Assembly: GCA_964502735.1 (NCBI GenBank)
Contig: CAZCYD010000009.1
Location: forward strand, 7,514 to 71,513
Length of the DNA: 64,000 nt
From: JACKAN01 sp964502735
GTDB lineage: Bacteria > Bdellovibrionota > Bdellovibrionia > Bdellovibrionales > UBA1609
Direction: 5' to 3'
Shown: one piece after another, positions 1-8,256 of the stretch
Layout: each line of letters starts with the position of its first letter
Numbering within the stretch: the first letter of the stretch is position 1
Program-made: the position numbers and the translations under genes
The notes under the pieces: generated by a model
Databases searched by the model: none
Told to the model about the DNA's origin: nothing
Seen by the model: only the letters and a program-made list of their open reading frames with translations

Positions 1-93
1 TCGACTATAATCTTTTAAAACACTTATTATTTGATGAAGCCTTAAGTTGATTCTGGTAAGCTCTGTCTGACCAACTAATTCAGAGGAGGCTTG

Positions 94-1746
94 ATGTTGC
101 GGTTTCTACTAAGTTTACCACTTGTTTTTTTATTTAGCTTAAACTCTCACTCCATTCCCTTCGAAGGGCAAAAAATGCTTATCTCTGCCCCGACCCCATA
201 TGCCGTTGAAGCTGGTAAAAAAGTAGTAACTCAAGGTGGTAATGCTGTAGATGTTGCAACGGCTGTAGCCTTAACTCTTGCGGTGACAACTCCCTACTTT
301 GCAGCTTTTGGTGGCGGCGGATTTGCGTTAATAAAACAAGGCGAAATGGACGTAGAAGTCCTGGATTTTAGAGAGACGGCTCCCCAAAAAACTCATTCAA
401 ATTTTTTTGTAAACCTTAAGGACGGTAGCTCACAAGTTGGAGGAGCGGCCATTGGCATTCCCGGAATTCCCCTCGGCCTCTATGAGTTGCACAAGAAGTA
501 TGGAAAGCTCTCATGGGCAAAATTATTTGAAGAACCTCTCCGGCTCGCACGAAGGGGCTTTCATGTTTCAGGTGAGTGGGTTAATCGAACAGAACTCACT
601 AAACCCCACTTTAATTCAAGTGGAAAAAAGTATTTTTTCAAAAACGGAGAGATGCTAAAAGCCGGAGACCTTCTGCTACAAGAGAATTTGGCAAAATTTC
701 TTGATAAGTACAAGCGAAGAGGTCCTTCAGCCTTTTATGAAGGAGAAGTGGCCAAAGATATTGTTAACTCCATCCAAAGGGAGAACGGAGTTCTTACTCT
801 TGAGGATCTTAAAAATTACAAATCTAGATGGCTTAAACCTCTCGTTCATAAATTCAAAGATCTCGATATTTATCTAATGCCACCCCCAAGTAGCGGCGGC
901 CTAGTTATTAAAACAGCACTGTCATTGATTGAATCCCTGCAAGTTGATAAACAAAAAGAAATGAGTATAGATGAATTTCATCTATTAGCAGAAATCCTTA
1001 ATCGCTCCTTTCGTGGGCGCGAAATGCTAGGAGATCCAGATTTTCACAATAATCCAATTGAACTGCTAACTTCTGAAAAATACCTCAGTGAACTTTCAAG
1101 ATCCATAAAAGTTTCAAAGGCAACGACCTTACCCCCTCTCTCTTCTCTTAAAAACTACAAAGAAAGCTCTGAGACCACTCATTTCTCTGTTTTAGATAAA
1201 GACGGCAACTCCGTATCTATGACTCTAACTCTCAACGGCAACTATGGGTCAGGCGTTGTTACTGACAAGTTTGGCATCGCCCTCAATAATGAAATGGACG
1301 ATTTTACCACACTTCCAGGAAAGCCTAACATGTACGGACTTGTGCAAGGCCAAGGCAACCTTGTAGAGCCTGGAAAAAGACCGCTAAGCTCAATGAGTCC
1401 AACACTTGTAGCTAAAGATGGAAAGATCATACTCTCTTTGGGAGCCCCCGGAGGCCCAACTATAATTAGCGGGGTGCTGCAAGTGCTTTACCGAAGTCTT
1501 ATTCGAGGTGTAGAAATCGATAGGGCTATCCAGACTCCAAGGGTCCATCATCAATTCTTACCAAATACACTGTTCATTGATGAATGGAGGTTTCAACCAG
1601 CCACGGTAGAGGGACTCAAAAGGAAGGGACATAAACTTGAAGAAAAGAGATTCATTGGACGAGTCAGTGCCGTGCGACTTAAAGATGACGGCATTCTCGA
1701 AGCCGCCTTTGACTCCCGAGGCGAGGGTGCAAGTGGTGGATATTAA
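94..1746 (+). CDS. ggt: gamma-glutamyltransferase
   Basis: Exported Ntn-hydrolase that cleaves and transfers gamma-glutamyl groups from glutathione and related peptides; the proenzyme self-cleaves before a catalytic threonine. The sequence begins with a signal peptide (MLRFLLSLPLVFLF). It carries the nucleophile block TTHFSVLDKDGNSVS, where the second Thr is the expected nucleophile of the small subunit, and the downstream PLSSMSPT and GAPGGPTI motifs. At 550 residues it is full length for the family. A TTG at 91 is in frame, but the GAGGAGG Shine-Dalgarno at 83-89 is spaced correctly only for ATG 94. The gene ends four bases into the convergent hydrolase gene, so no separate terminator fits between them. 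Confident family call; physiological substrate is inferred. Confidence 0.93.
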   Translation: MLRFLLSLPLVFLFSLNSHSIPFEGQKMLISAPTPYAVEAGKKVVTQGGNAVDVATAVALTLAVTTPYFAAFGGGGFALIKQGEMDVEVLDFRETAPQKTHSNFFVNLKDGSSQVGGAAIGIPGIPLGLYELHKKYGKLSWAKLFEEPLRLARRGFHVSGEWVNRTELTKPHFNSSGKKYFFKNGEMLKAGDLLLQENLAKFLDKYKRRGPSAFYEGEVAKDIVNSIQRENGVLTLEDLKNYKSRWLKPLVHKFKDLDIYLMPPPSSGGLVIKTALSLIESLQVDKQKEMSIDEFHLLAEILNRSFRGREMLGDPDFHNNPIELLTSEKYLSELSRSIKVSKATTLPPLSSLKNYKESSETTHFSVLDKDGNSVSMTLTLNGNYGSGVVTDKFGIALNNEMDDFTTLPGKPNMYGLVQGQGNLVEPGKRPLSSMSPTLVAKDGKIILSLGAPGGPTIISGVLQVLYRSLIRGVEIDRAIQTPRVHHQFLPNTLFIDEWRFQPATVEGLKRKGHKLEEKRFIGRVSAVRLKDDGILEAAFDSRGEGASGGY

Positions 1747-2303
1747 TTATTTAGGGACCTGTTTATTTTATTATCAGTATCGCGACTTGTAATGGCCATA
1801 ACATTTTCATTGGGACAGCCCATAGATTTATTCTTATAAAAAAGATGATTGCCAATCTGCTTTGTTAACTTCATGCCTCGATCTCGATTCCAATTGGGAT
1901 TCACGTAATCTGCATGATAAAAAAGCGCACAATCTGTAGGGTCGCGAAAGGCACCGTGAGGCTTCCCTGTCGCTAACAAAAAACCTTTTGCCACATCTTT
2001 CGCCTGATTCCACCATGGACCACTCGTAGTTTTTTCGGAGTTTTTATCATTAGTCCAAGAAAATTGCTTTTTCTGCCATACAACACCACAAATAGAGTTT
2101 GGATAGTAGAGACTCTTAACTCGATTAATGGTAACTGCACCGACAGCGATTTTTCCATTTAAACTTTGGTTGCCACTTTCATGAAAGATGTTGCACGCCA
2201 AACACAATAGCTCGTCACTTTTTATTTTGTCACAATCAGTTTTTGCTTTCACAACACTCGAAAAACTCAACACTAGGCCGAACACAACAGCGCGTTTTTT
2301 CAT
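1743..2303 (-). CDS. SleB-type cell wall hydrolase, exported
   Basis: Probable peptidoglycan hydrolase of the SleB/CwlJ Hydrolase_2 family. The 186-residue protein starts with a signal peptide (MKKRAVVFGLVLSFSSVVKA). It has the family core around CNIFHESGNQSLNGKIAVG, with the presumed catalytic Glu in HESGN, then VTINRV, QFSW and the C-terminal ALFYHADYVNPNW block. ATG 2303 is preferred over an in-frame TTG at 2327 because it gives a clean signal peptide and lies just after a GAGGA. The gene is single, convergent with ggt and overlaps its stop by four bases. In non-sporulating bacteria this family is linked to wall remodelling; the exact role here is not visible. Confidence 0.82.
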   Translation of the reverse strand: MKKRAVVFGLVLSFSSVVKAKTDCDKIKSDELLCLACNIFHESGNQSLNGKIAVGAVTINRVKSLYYPNSICGVVWQKKQFSWTNDKNSEKTTSGPWWNQAKDVAKGFLLATGKPHGAFRDPTDCALFYHADYVNPNWNRDRGMKLTKQIGNHLFYKNKSMGCPNENVMAITSRDTDNKINRSLNN

Positions 2304-2603
2304 AGTCCTCACATTGATCGAGCTCAAACCCCTTAACCTTGAGGTGAATTAAATTTACAATAACTTAATTTGCGGTCCTTGTATGATGAACTCCGCTGTA
2401 AGATCTTGATGTTTACGAGGCCGATAATAAGTCCTCAAATATGGGCTACAATAATTTGGCTCAATATCCCTTAATTCTTGATAGATTGGGCCTACCATGG
2501 GCATTTTGCACCTAGTAGCAAAAAACTTAAACGTGAATTTTTTTCAGCTCATATATAAAAAAACAACCCATTTAGGCTATTTTCAAACAAAAATACAACT
2601 GGT
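2304..2603. other. intergenic region upstream of the cell wall hydrolase
   Basis: About 300 bases between the hydrolase start and the CDF transporter stop, both on the minus strand. It must hold the hydrolase promoter. I see no convincing ORF, no terminator hairpin with a T-run and no long repeat. Confidence 0.5.
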
Positions 2604-3602
2604 TTAAAGAGGCTCATCCTTGGCCTTTAACTGAGACAAGTTTATTTTTAACTTGTCTACAAAGGCCTCCTGGCGAATTTTACAGTTTGGCAGGTCACAA
2701 TGTCGACAGTATACGCGTCGACAGGGGTCCATGTGGAAGTTCATTTCTCCATAAAAAGTGTAATTCTGTATAACTTTTTTTTCAAACTCATTAAGCTTTT
2801 CATGAGTGTAGCTGATTTCCCAGAATTCAGGCAAAACAACATGGGCATCAATGTGATGATAGGAGCCTGAGCGTATCACTTTCACATTGTGCAGTTGAAT
2901 AATCCCAGGCACTCGACTATTTTGAAAGGCTTCCATCAACTCTTTTAAAAGACCTTCATCTTCGGCATCCATTAAGCTACCGACTGACTGTCTGACTAGT
3001 TGAAACCCAGTATAGGCAAGATAGACACCTACAAGAATAGCCAAAGAAGCATCAAGCCAAATGGCTCCAGTCACCTTAACAATAAAGACTCCACCAACAA
3101 CTCCCGCACTTGTTATGGAGTCTGATAGTACGTGTCGACCACTAGCATAAAGAGCTGTGGATTTATTTTTCTTACCCTGCTGGACAAGATAAATTCCCAA
3201 TAAGAAATTAACAACTCCACAAAAAAAGACCAACGCTAGCCCTAACTCTAAGTCTCGCAGATAGGGTTCCCCCAATAGGGCCCTAACTCCATCGATTATA
3301 ATAATAGCGGCAGCAAAGGAAATCAGCCCACCCTCAAATGCAGACGAAAAATATTCGGCTTTCCCATGGCCATAAGGATGATCTTCATCCGCTGGTTTTG
3401 CTGCGTAGTACACAACAAAAATAGCTAAACTCGCAGTCACAATATTTACGATACTCTCAAGCGCATCCGAGCGGATAGCTTCAGAGCGAGTCATATTATA
3501 TGCCCAGAATTTAAGCATCATAAGAAGGCTGCCAACAATTAAAGAAATATAAGAAGCCCTCTGTCTATTTCTTAATTCACTTTTATTGAATGATGATGTC
3601 AT
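2604..3602 (-). CDS. cation diffusion facilitator metal transporter with Cys-rich tail
   Basis: Inner-membrane CDF-family exporter of divalent metals (Zn, Fe, Mn or similar) in exchange for protons. The N-terminal half has about six membrane segments with the metal-site helix SEAIRSDALESIVN and the family signature HPYGHGKAE. The second metal helix contains GRHVLSDSITS. A cytoplasmic C-terminal domain follows (about residues 215-300) with HHIDAHV. Unusually, the C-terminus adds a cysteine cluster, C-x4-C-x2-C-x4-C (CRRVYCRHCDLPNC), that looks like an extra metal site. ATG 3602 lies inside the upstream esterase gene (20-base overlap), so the two are probably cotranslated. Metal specificity cannot be read from the sequence. 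Confidence 0.9.
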   Translation of the reverse strand: MTSSFNKSELRNRQRASYISLIVGSLLMMLKFWAYNMTRSEAIRSDALESIVNIVTASLAIFVVYYAAKPADEDHPYGHGKAEYFSSAFEGGLISFAAAIIIIDGVRALLGEPYLRDLELGLALVFFCGVVNFLLGIYLVQQGKKNKSTALYASGRHVLSDSITSAGVVGGVFIVKVTGAIWLDASLAILVGVYLAYTGFQLVRQSVGSLMDAEDEGLLKELMEAFQNSRVPGIIQLHNVKVIRSGSYHHIDAHVVLPEFWEISYTHEKLNEFEKKVIQNYTFYGEMNFHMDPCRRVYCRHCDLPNCKIRQEAFVDKLKINLSQLKAKDEPL

Positions 3603-4602
3603 TTAACCACTTCCACATCTCCGATCTTCTTTTACCAATATCAAAATGATTGCCCTTGTACTCAGAGTAATGAATTTTGACCTGAAAAGATTGAAATAAA
3701 CTTTTAAGTTGGCGAGCTCCATACTGCAAATGATACTGATCAAACTTTCCAACATCTAAATAAACAGATTTTAACTTAGACAATTGCTCTTTTCGCTTAG
3801 GCAGGAACATAATGGGATCAAAACTCTCCCAGTCACTCCATACTTTATCAATTAAGCTTCCGTCTGGTTGTATTGGCCAGTTGACTTCTCCGTTGCCCCT
3901 GCCGGCATAACATAAACCCATAGCAATGACGTTCATAATTTTATGTCCATCTTTTCTTTTGAGTAACAATCCCTCCTGAAGCTCACGAATGGCTCCATTC
4001 ACCCCCCCCCACTTTTCTATATGAGGAAAAACAGAGAATATCTCAGGCAAAAGGCTCATTCGAAAGAAACAGTCTGGGGCAATAGCCGCCAAACAGCCAA
4101 AAATATGAGAGTATTGGCTGGCCAAATGGATCGCCCCGTACCCTCCGCTAGACCCTCCTACAACAAACCAGTGTTCAGGCTCCTTACAAACTGGATATTT
4201 TTGAAGAATAGCGGGAACAAGCTCCTTAACTATGTAGTCCTCGTACTGACCACATCCTAAGCTATTAATATACTGACTTCCTCCCCAAAAGGTCCAAGCG
4301 TCTACAAAAACATAAAGCCCCTTTGGGGCCAACCCTTGATCTATCTGCTGCACCAATAACTCAACTGAACTCATCTCAAAAGACTGAAAGTTAAAAAATT
4401 TCCCGCCATTACTCGAAAAGCCTGACAAAACAAATATCACAGGCAGTAAGTCCTCTACAATTAAAGGTCTAAGTACAGGGTTTACCCTCCTACAAGAGTC
4501 GTTCAATGGATTGTTTTTTAAACATTCGCTCTCAAGTACCAAAGTTTCGACTTGCATTCCCTTGAGATTGTACAAGTTTAAATTGGGTTGAATCTCAATC
4601 AT
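3583..4602 (-). CDS. alpha/beta hydrolase, putative esterase (esterase D/PF00756-like)
   Basis: Predicted serine hydrolase of 339 residues. The nucleophile elbow is GGSSGGYGAIHLAS (G-x-S-x-G form), preceded by a strand ending WFVVGG. A candidate acid lies in LDVGKFDQYH and a candidate His in YKGNHFDIG. No signal peptide is evident, so it is likely cytoplasmic. It sits in the middle of a tight minus-strand operon: it overlaps the REC-GGDEF gene by eight bases upstream and the CDF transporter by 20 downstream. The substrate is unknown. The operon link to a diguanylate cyclase and a metal exporter is notable but does not by itself reveal a function. Confidence 0.78.
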   Translation of the reverse strand: MIEIQPNLNLYNLKGMQVETLVLESECLKNNPLNDSCRRVNPVLRPLIVEDLLPVIFVLSGFSSNGGKFFNFQSFEMSSVELLVQQIDQGLAPKGLYVFVDAWTFWGGSQYINSLGCGQYEDYIVKELVPAILQKYPVCKEPEHWFVVGGSSGGYGAIHLASQYSHIFGCLAAIAPDCFFRMSLLPEIFSVFPHIEKWGGVNGAIRELQEGLLLKRKDGHKIMNVIAMGLCYAGRGNGEVNWPIQPDGSLIDKVWSDWESFDPIMFLPKRKEQLSKLKSVYLDVGKFDQYHLQYGARQLKSLFQSFQVKIHYSEYKGNHFDIGKRRSEMWKWLNDIIIQ

Positions 4603-5566
4603 CGTCCACCACCTTTATCGCTTGTGTTTGGCCAGTTATGCTCAAATCATAATAGCAAACACAGTTGCGTCCCTGAGCTTTGGCCTCATAAAGAGCCTTA
4701 TCAGCTGTTTTGACCAATTCACGTGCATCTATCTCGGCCTCATTCTCCGATAGAATGGCTAACCCCATACTACAGGTTAAGTCAGCTTGGTTCTGCTTAT
4801 TTACAAAATGATGGTTTTGAATGGATCTCCTGAGCCTTTCGCAAAAAATGATGGCTCCTCGCAAGTTGACTTCTGATAAGATAATTAAAAACTCATCTCC
4901 TCCGTATCTAGCTGCGTGATCAAACCTTCTCACATTTGCACGAACGATTTTTCCTACTTCTGCTAAGACGTAACTTCCAAATAAATGATCATTGTTATCA
5001 TTAACTGTTTTAAAAAAATCCATGTCCATCATAATAACGGCAATTGACCCTTTAAATCGTTGGCATCGCGAAATCTCTTTATCGAGTCTTTCGTAAAGTG
5101 AACGCATATTATAAAGACCTGTTAGATCGTCAATATCAACTTGTTGCTTGAGTTTTGCGTTCGCATTTGTGAGTTGGTCTTGCAGAGACTTGATTCTTAA
5201 TTGGGCACGGACACGCGCTAACAGCTCTTCAACCTTAAAGGGTTTGCAAATGTAGTCGTCGGCTCCGGCGTCTAACCCCAGTACAATATCTTGAGTTTCA
5301 GCCCTTGCTGAAAGAAAAATTACGGAAATATATTTAAGCTTTAGTCGTATACTCTTGAGTAATTCCAGTCCATTAAGACCGGGCATGGAAACATCCAAAA
5401 TGACCAAATGGGGATTCCACTTTTGTATAAGCTCTAGGGCTTGTTTTCCATCTCTAAGAGACTGGATGTCATATCCCCCTTTGGCTAGAGCTTCTTGAAC
5501 TATTAGTAAATTCGACTCGTCATCATCAACAAGCAGAATTCTCTCTTTACTGCAATTGGCATTCAT
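4595..5566 (-). CDS. response regulator with diguanylate cyclase domain (REC-GGDEF)
   Basis: PleD/WspR-type protein that makes cyclic di-GMP when its receiver is phosphorylated. Residues 8-120 form a REC domain (acidic pocket LVDDDE, phospho-acceptor Asp58 in VILDVSMPG, Lys near DYICKPF). A coiled segment (125-143) follows, then a GGDEF domain with an intact YGGDEF active site (222-226). The inhibitory I-site RxxD is present as RRFD (213-216), five residues before GGDEF, so product feedback inhibition is expected. The gene is first of the operon with the esterase and CDF transporter. No partner kinase lies next to it. Confidence 0.92.
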   Translation of the reverse strand: MNANCSKERILLVDDDESNLLIVQEALAKGGYDIQSLRDGKQALELIQKWNPHLVILDVSMPGLNGLELLKSIRLKLKYISVIFLSARAETQDIVLGLDAGADDYICKPFKVEELLARVRAQLRIKSLQDQLTNANAKLKQQVDIDDLTGLYNMRSLYERLDKEISRCQRFKGSIAVIMMDMDFFKTVNDNNDHLFGSYVLAEVGKIVRANVRRFDHAARYGGDEFLIILSEVNLRGAIIFCERLRRSIQNHHFVNKQNQADLTCSMGLAILSENEAEIDARELVKTADKALYEAKAQGRNCVCYYDLSITGQTQAIKVVDDD

Positions 5567-5665
5567 CGAATCGATTCTAACGAGAACATTGCAAAAAGTA
5601 GAGTTTTTTATTCGAAAGCCCCCCCTAAGATTGACTATGAGCAGCGCCTCGATTAGTTAATCTTT

Positions 5666-8071
5666 ATGATATATAATCACCTGCAACTCGAAAAAAAATG
5701 GCAAACAGCCTGGGAAGAAAATAAATGTTTTGAAACCAAGGCCGACCCCTCTAAACCCAAATTTTATGCGCTAGATATGTTTCCCTACCCCTCAGGAAAG
5801 GGGCTACACGTAGGGCATCTTGCCTCCTACACTCCTACGGACATTGTCGCCAGATACAAAAGAGCACAAGGGTTTAATGTATTACACCCCATGGGCTACG
5901 ATGCCTTTGGGCTCCCTGCTGAACAATTTGCCATTCAGACTGGTGTCCACCCTGCTATCACCACTCAACAAGCCATAGAAAGCTTTCGCAACACACTAAA
6001 AACCCTAGGTTACAGTTTTGACTGGAGTCGAGAAGTCTCAACCTGTGATCCCAATTTTTACAAGTGGACGCAGTTTATTTTTTTAAAACTTTTTGAGAGA
6101 GGTCTTGCCTATCAAAAGGAAGTTCCTGTCAATTGGTGTCCAGCTCTACGCACAGTTTTGGCAAATGAAGAGGTCATCGATGGAAAAAGTGAGCGCGGCA
6201 ACCACCCCGTTGTTCGCCTCCCCATGAAGCAGTGGATGCTTAAAATTACAGATTACGCTGAACGCTTGCTTAATGACTTGGACAAACTTGACTGGCCAGA
6301 AAAGACCAAAGAGGGGCAAAGAAATTGGATAGGAAAAAGCCTCGGTGCACTTGTCAATTTCTCCATCCAAGATTTGGATCACCAATTAGAAGTTTTTACG
6401 ACCCGTCCGGATACTCTCTTCGGCGTGACGTTTATGGTGTTGGCTCCGGAGCATCCCTTAGTTAGCCAACTTGTAACAACTTCCCAATCCGAAAGTGTTA
6501 AGCTTTATATAACCAATACACAAAAAAAGAGTGAAGTGGATAGAAAGGCCAATCTAGATAAAACAGGTGTTTTTACGGGAGCTTATGCCATCCATCCCAT
6601 TACAAATGTTAAAATTCCAATTTGGATAGCGGATTATGTACTTATGGACTATGGAACAGGGGCCATTATGGCTGTTCCTGGGCATGACAAAAGAGATTTT
6701 GATTTTGCTCAAAAGTATGGGCTGCCTGTTCAAAGAGTATTGGTCAGTGAGTCCCCACTTCCCTTTGAAGGCGATGGAGAACTCACAAATTCGGATTTTC
6801 TAAATGGTTTAAATAAGCCCCAAGCTATAGACAAAATGATAGCTTATATTGAACATAGAGGCCTTGGTAAAAAACAAATTCAGTACAAACTTCGCGATTG
6901 GTTATTTAGTCGGCAAAGATACTGGGGAGAACCCTTTCCTGTTGTAAAATACAAAAATGGAGAGCTTAAGGGCGTGCCCACCAGTGAACTTCCCGTCCTT
7001 TTACCTGAGGTCCCCGACTATCAGCCTTCTGAAGAGGGCCTTCCTCCTTTAGCTAAAAATAAGGATTTTATGAGCTATGTAGACTCTCTCACTCAAGAGT
7101 CTGGCGAACGTATTGCCGACACAATGCCGGGATCGGCAGGCTCTTCTTGGTATTTTTTGCGATATTGTGACCCTCACAATCCTAATGAACTCGCCAGCTT
7201 AGAAAATCAAAAGTACTGGATGCCTGTGGACCTCTATGTTGGCGGGGCGGAGCACACAGTGGGTCATCTGCTATATGCCCGCTTCTGGCAAAAGGTGCTT
7301 TTTGATGCAGGTCTAGCCTTACACGATGAACCCTTTCAAAAACTAGCTCATCAAGGTACTGTGACTGGCCCAGATGGCTACCGCATGTCAAAGTCTCGCG
7401 GAAATATTATCAATCCAGACGATGTGCAAAAAGAATATGGCGCTGACGCGGCAAGGATGTATATAAGTTTTATCGGACCCTTTGAAAAAGACAAACCCTG
7501 GGACCCCAAGGGGATCGAAGGCATTCGTCGATTTTTAGAAAGAGTTTGGAGGCTTGTGTACAATGAAGAAGGGCAACTGTGCTGCTCAGAAATGGATTCC
7601 CTTCCCGAGCCCATCAACCGCGCTCTCCACAAAACAATTAAAAAAGTTACTGATGATATCGAAAGGCTTAACTTTAATACCGCCATATCGGCCATGATGA
7701 TACTTGTAAACGAACTCTACAAAGAGAACATCAAGCCCAAGTCTGTAATAAAAACTCTTTGCCAACTTATGATGCCATTTGCTCCCCATATGAGTGAAGA
7801 AATATGGCAATCACTGGGAGGCGACGGCTTTGCTTCCTTAGCGCCATGGCCACAACACGACCCTGAACTGGCTAAGGACGATCTCCTCACCATGGGGGTT
7901 CAAGTTAATGGGAAAATGCGAGGGACAATCAACGTAACCCTTGAAACGACAGAAGATCAGGCTCTTATTTTAGCAAAAGATGTCCTTGCAATTAAAAATG
8001 CACTAGTAGATAAAACACTTGTGAAGGTTATTTATAAGCCAGGAAAAATTTTAAATCTTATTGCTAAATAG
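5666..8071 (+). CDS. leuS: leucyl-tRNA synthetase
   Basis: Class I aminoacyl-tRNA synthetase that charges tRNA-Leu in the cytoplasm. The HIGH motif appears as HVGH (48-51) within YPSGKGLHVGHLASYTPTD. The editing domain contains TTRPDTLFG and TGAIMAVPGHDKRDFDFA. The KMSKS loop reads RMSKSRGN, followed by an anticodon-binding helical domain and a C-terminal VQVNGKMRGTI segment typical of bacterial LeuS. At 801 residues it is a little shorter than the E. coli enzyme (about 860). It is flanked by divergent and independent genes. I find no T-box, and no clear terminator in the 185 bases before speA. Confidence 0.97.
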   Translation: MIYNHLQLEKKWQTAWEENKCFETKADPSKPKFYALDMFPYPSGKGLHVGHLASYTPTDIVARYKRAQGFNVLHPMGYDAFGLPAEQFAIQTGVHPAITTQQAIESFRNTLKTLGYSFDWSREVSTCDPNFYKWTQFIFLKLFERGLAYQKEVPVNWCPALRTVLANEEVIDGKSERGNHPVVRLPMKQWMLKITDYAERLLNDLDKLDWPEKTKEGQRNWIGKSLGALVNFSIQDLDHQLEVFTTRPDTLFGVTFMVLAPEHPLVSQLVTTSQSESVKLYITNTQKKSEVDRKANLDKTGVFTGAYAIHPITNVKIPIWIADYVLMDYGTGAIMAVPGHDKRDFDFAQKYGLPVQRVLVSESPLPFEGDGELTNSDFLNGLNKPQAIDKMIAYIEHRGLGKKQIQYKLRDWLFSRQRYWGEPFPVVKYKNGELKGVPTSELPVLLPEVPDYQPSEEGLPPLAKNKDFMSYVDSLTQESGERIADTMPGSAGSSWYFLRYCDPHNPNELASLENQKYWMPVDLYVGGAEHTVGHLLYARFWQKVLFDAGLALHDEPFQKLAHQGTVTGPDGYRMSKSRGNIINPDDVQKEYGADAARMYISFIGPFEKDKPWDPKGIEGIRRFLERVWRLVYNEEGQLCCSEMDSLPEPINRALHKTIKKVTDDIERLNFNTAISAMMILVNELYKENIKPKSVIKTLCQLMMPFAPHMSEEIWQSLGGDGFASLAPWPQHDPELAKDDLLTMGVQVNGKMRGTINVTLETTEDQALILAKDVLAIKNALVDKTLVKVIYKPGKILNLIAK

Positions 8072-8256
8072 TGTGGCATAAGTCCTAGGATTTTGTTACA
8101 GGGATTTAGTCGTAGAGATTTAAAACACTGAGTTTGAATGTAGAGTTTAGAATGTCGGGCGTAGAGCGACATTAAATTTGGGATAAAAACCAAAAAACAT
8201 TGTTTTAGAAAAGTTAAGTATAAAGAAAAATATAGAGAAAAAAGGGTGCAAAAGAG

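Noticed and set aside
8072..8256. Degenerate GTAGAG repeats between leuS and speA
   Set aside because: Three GTAGAG words with irregular spacing; too weak to call a repeat array.
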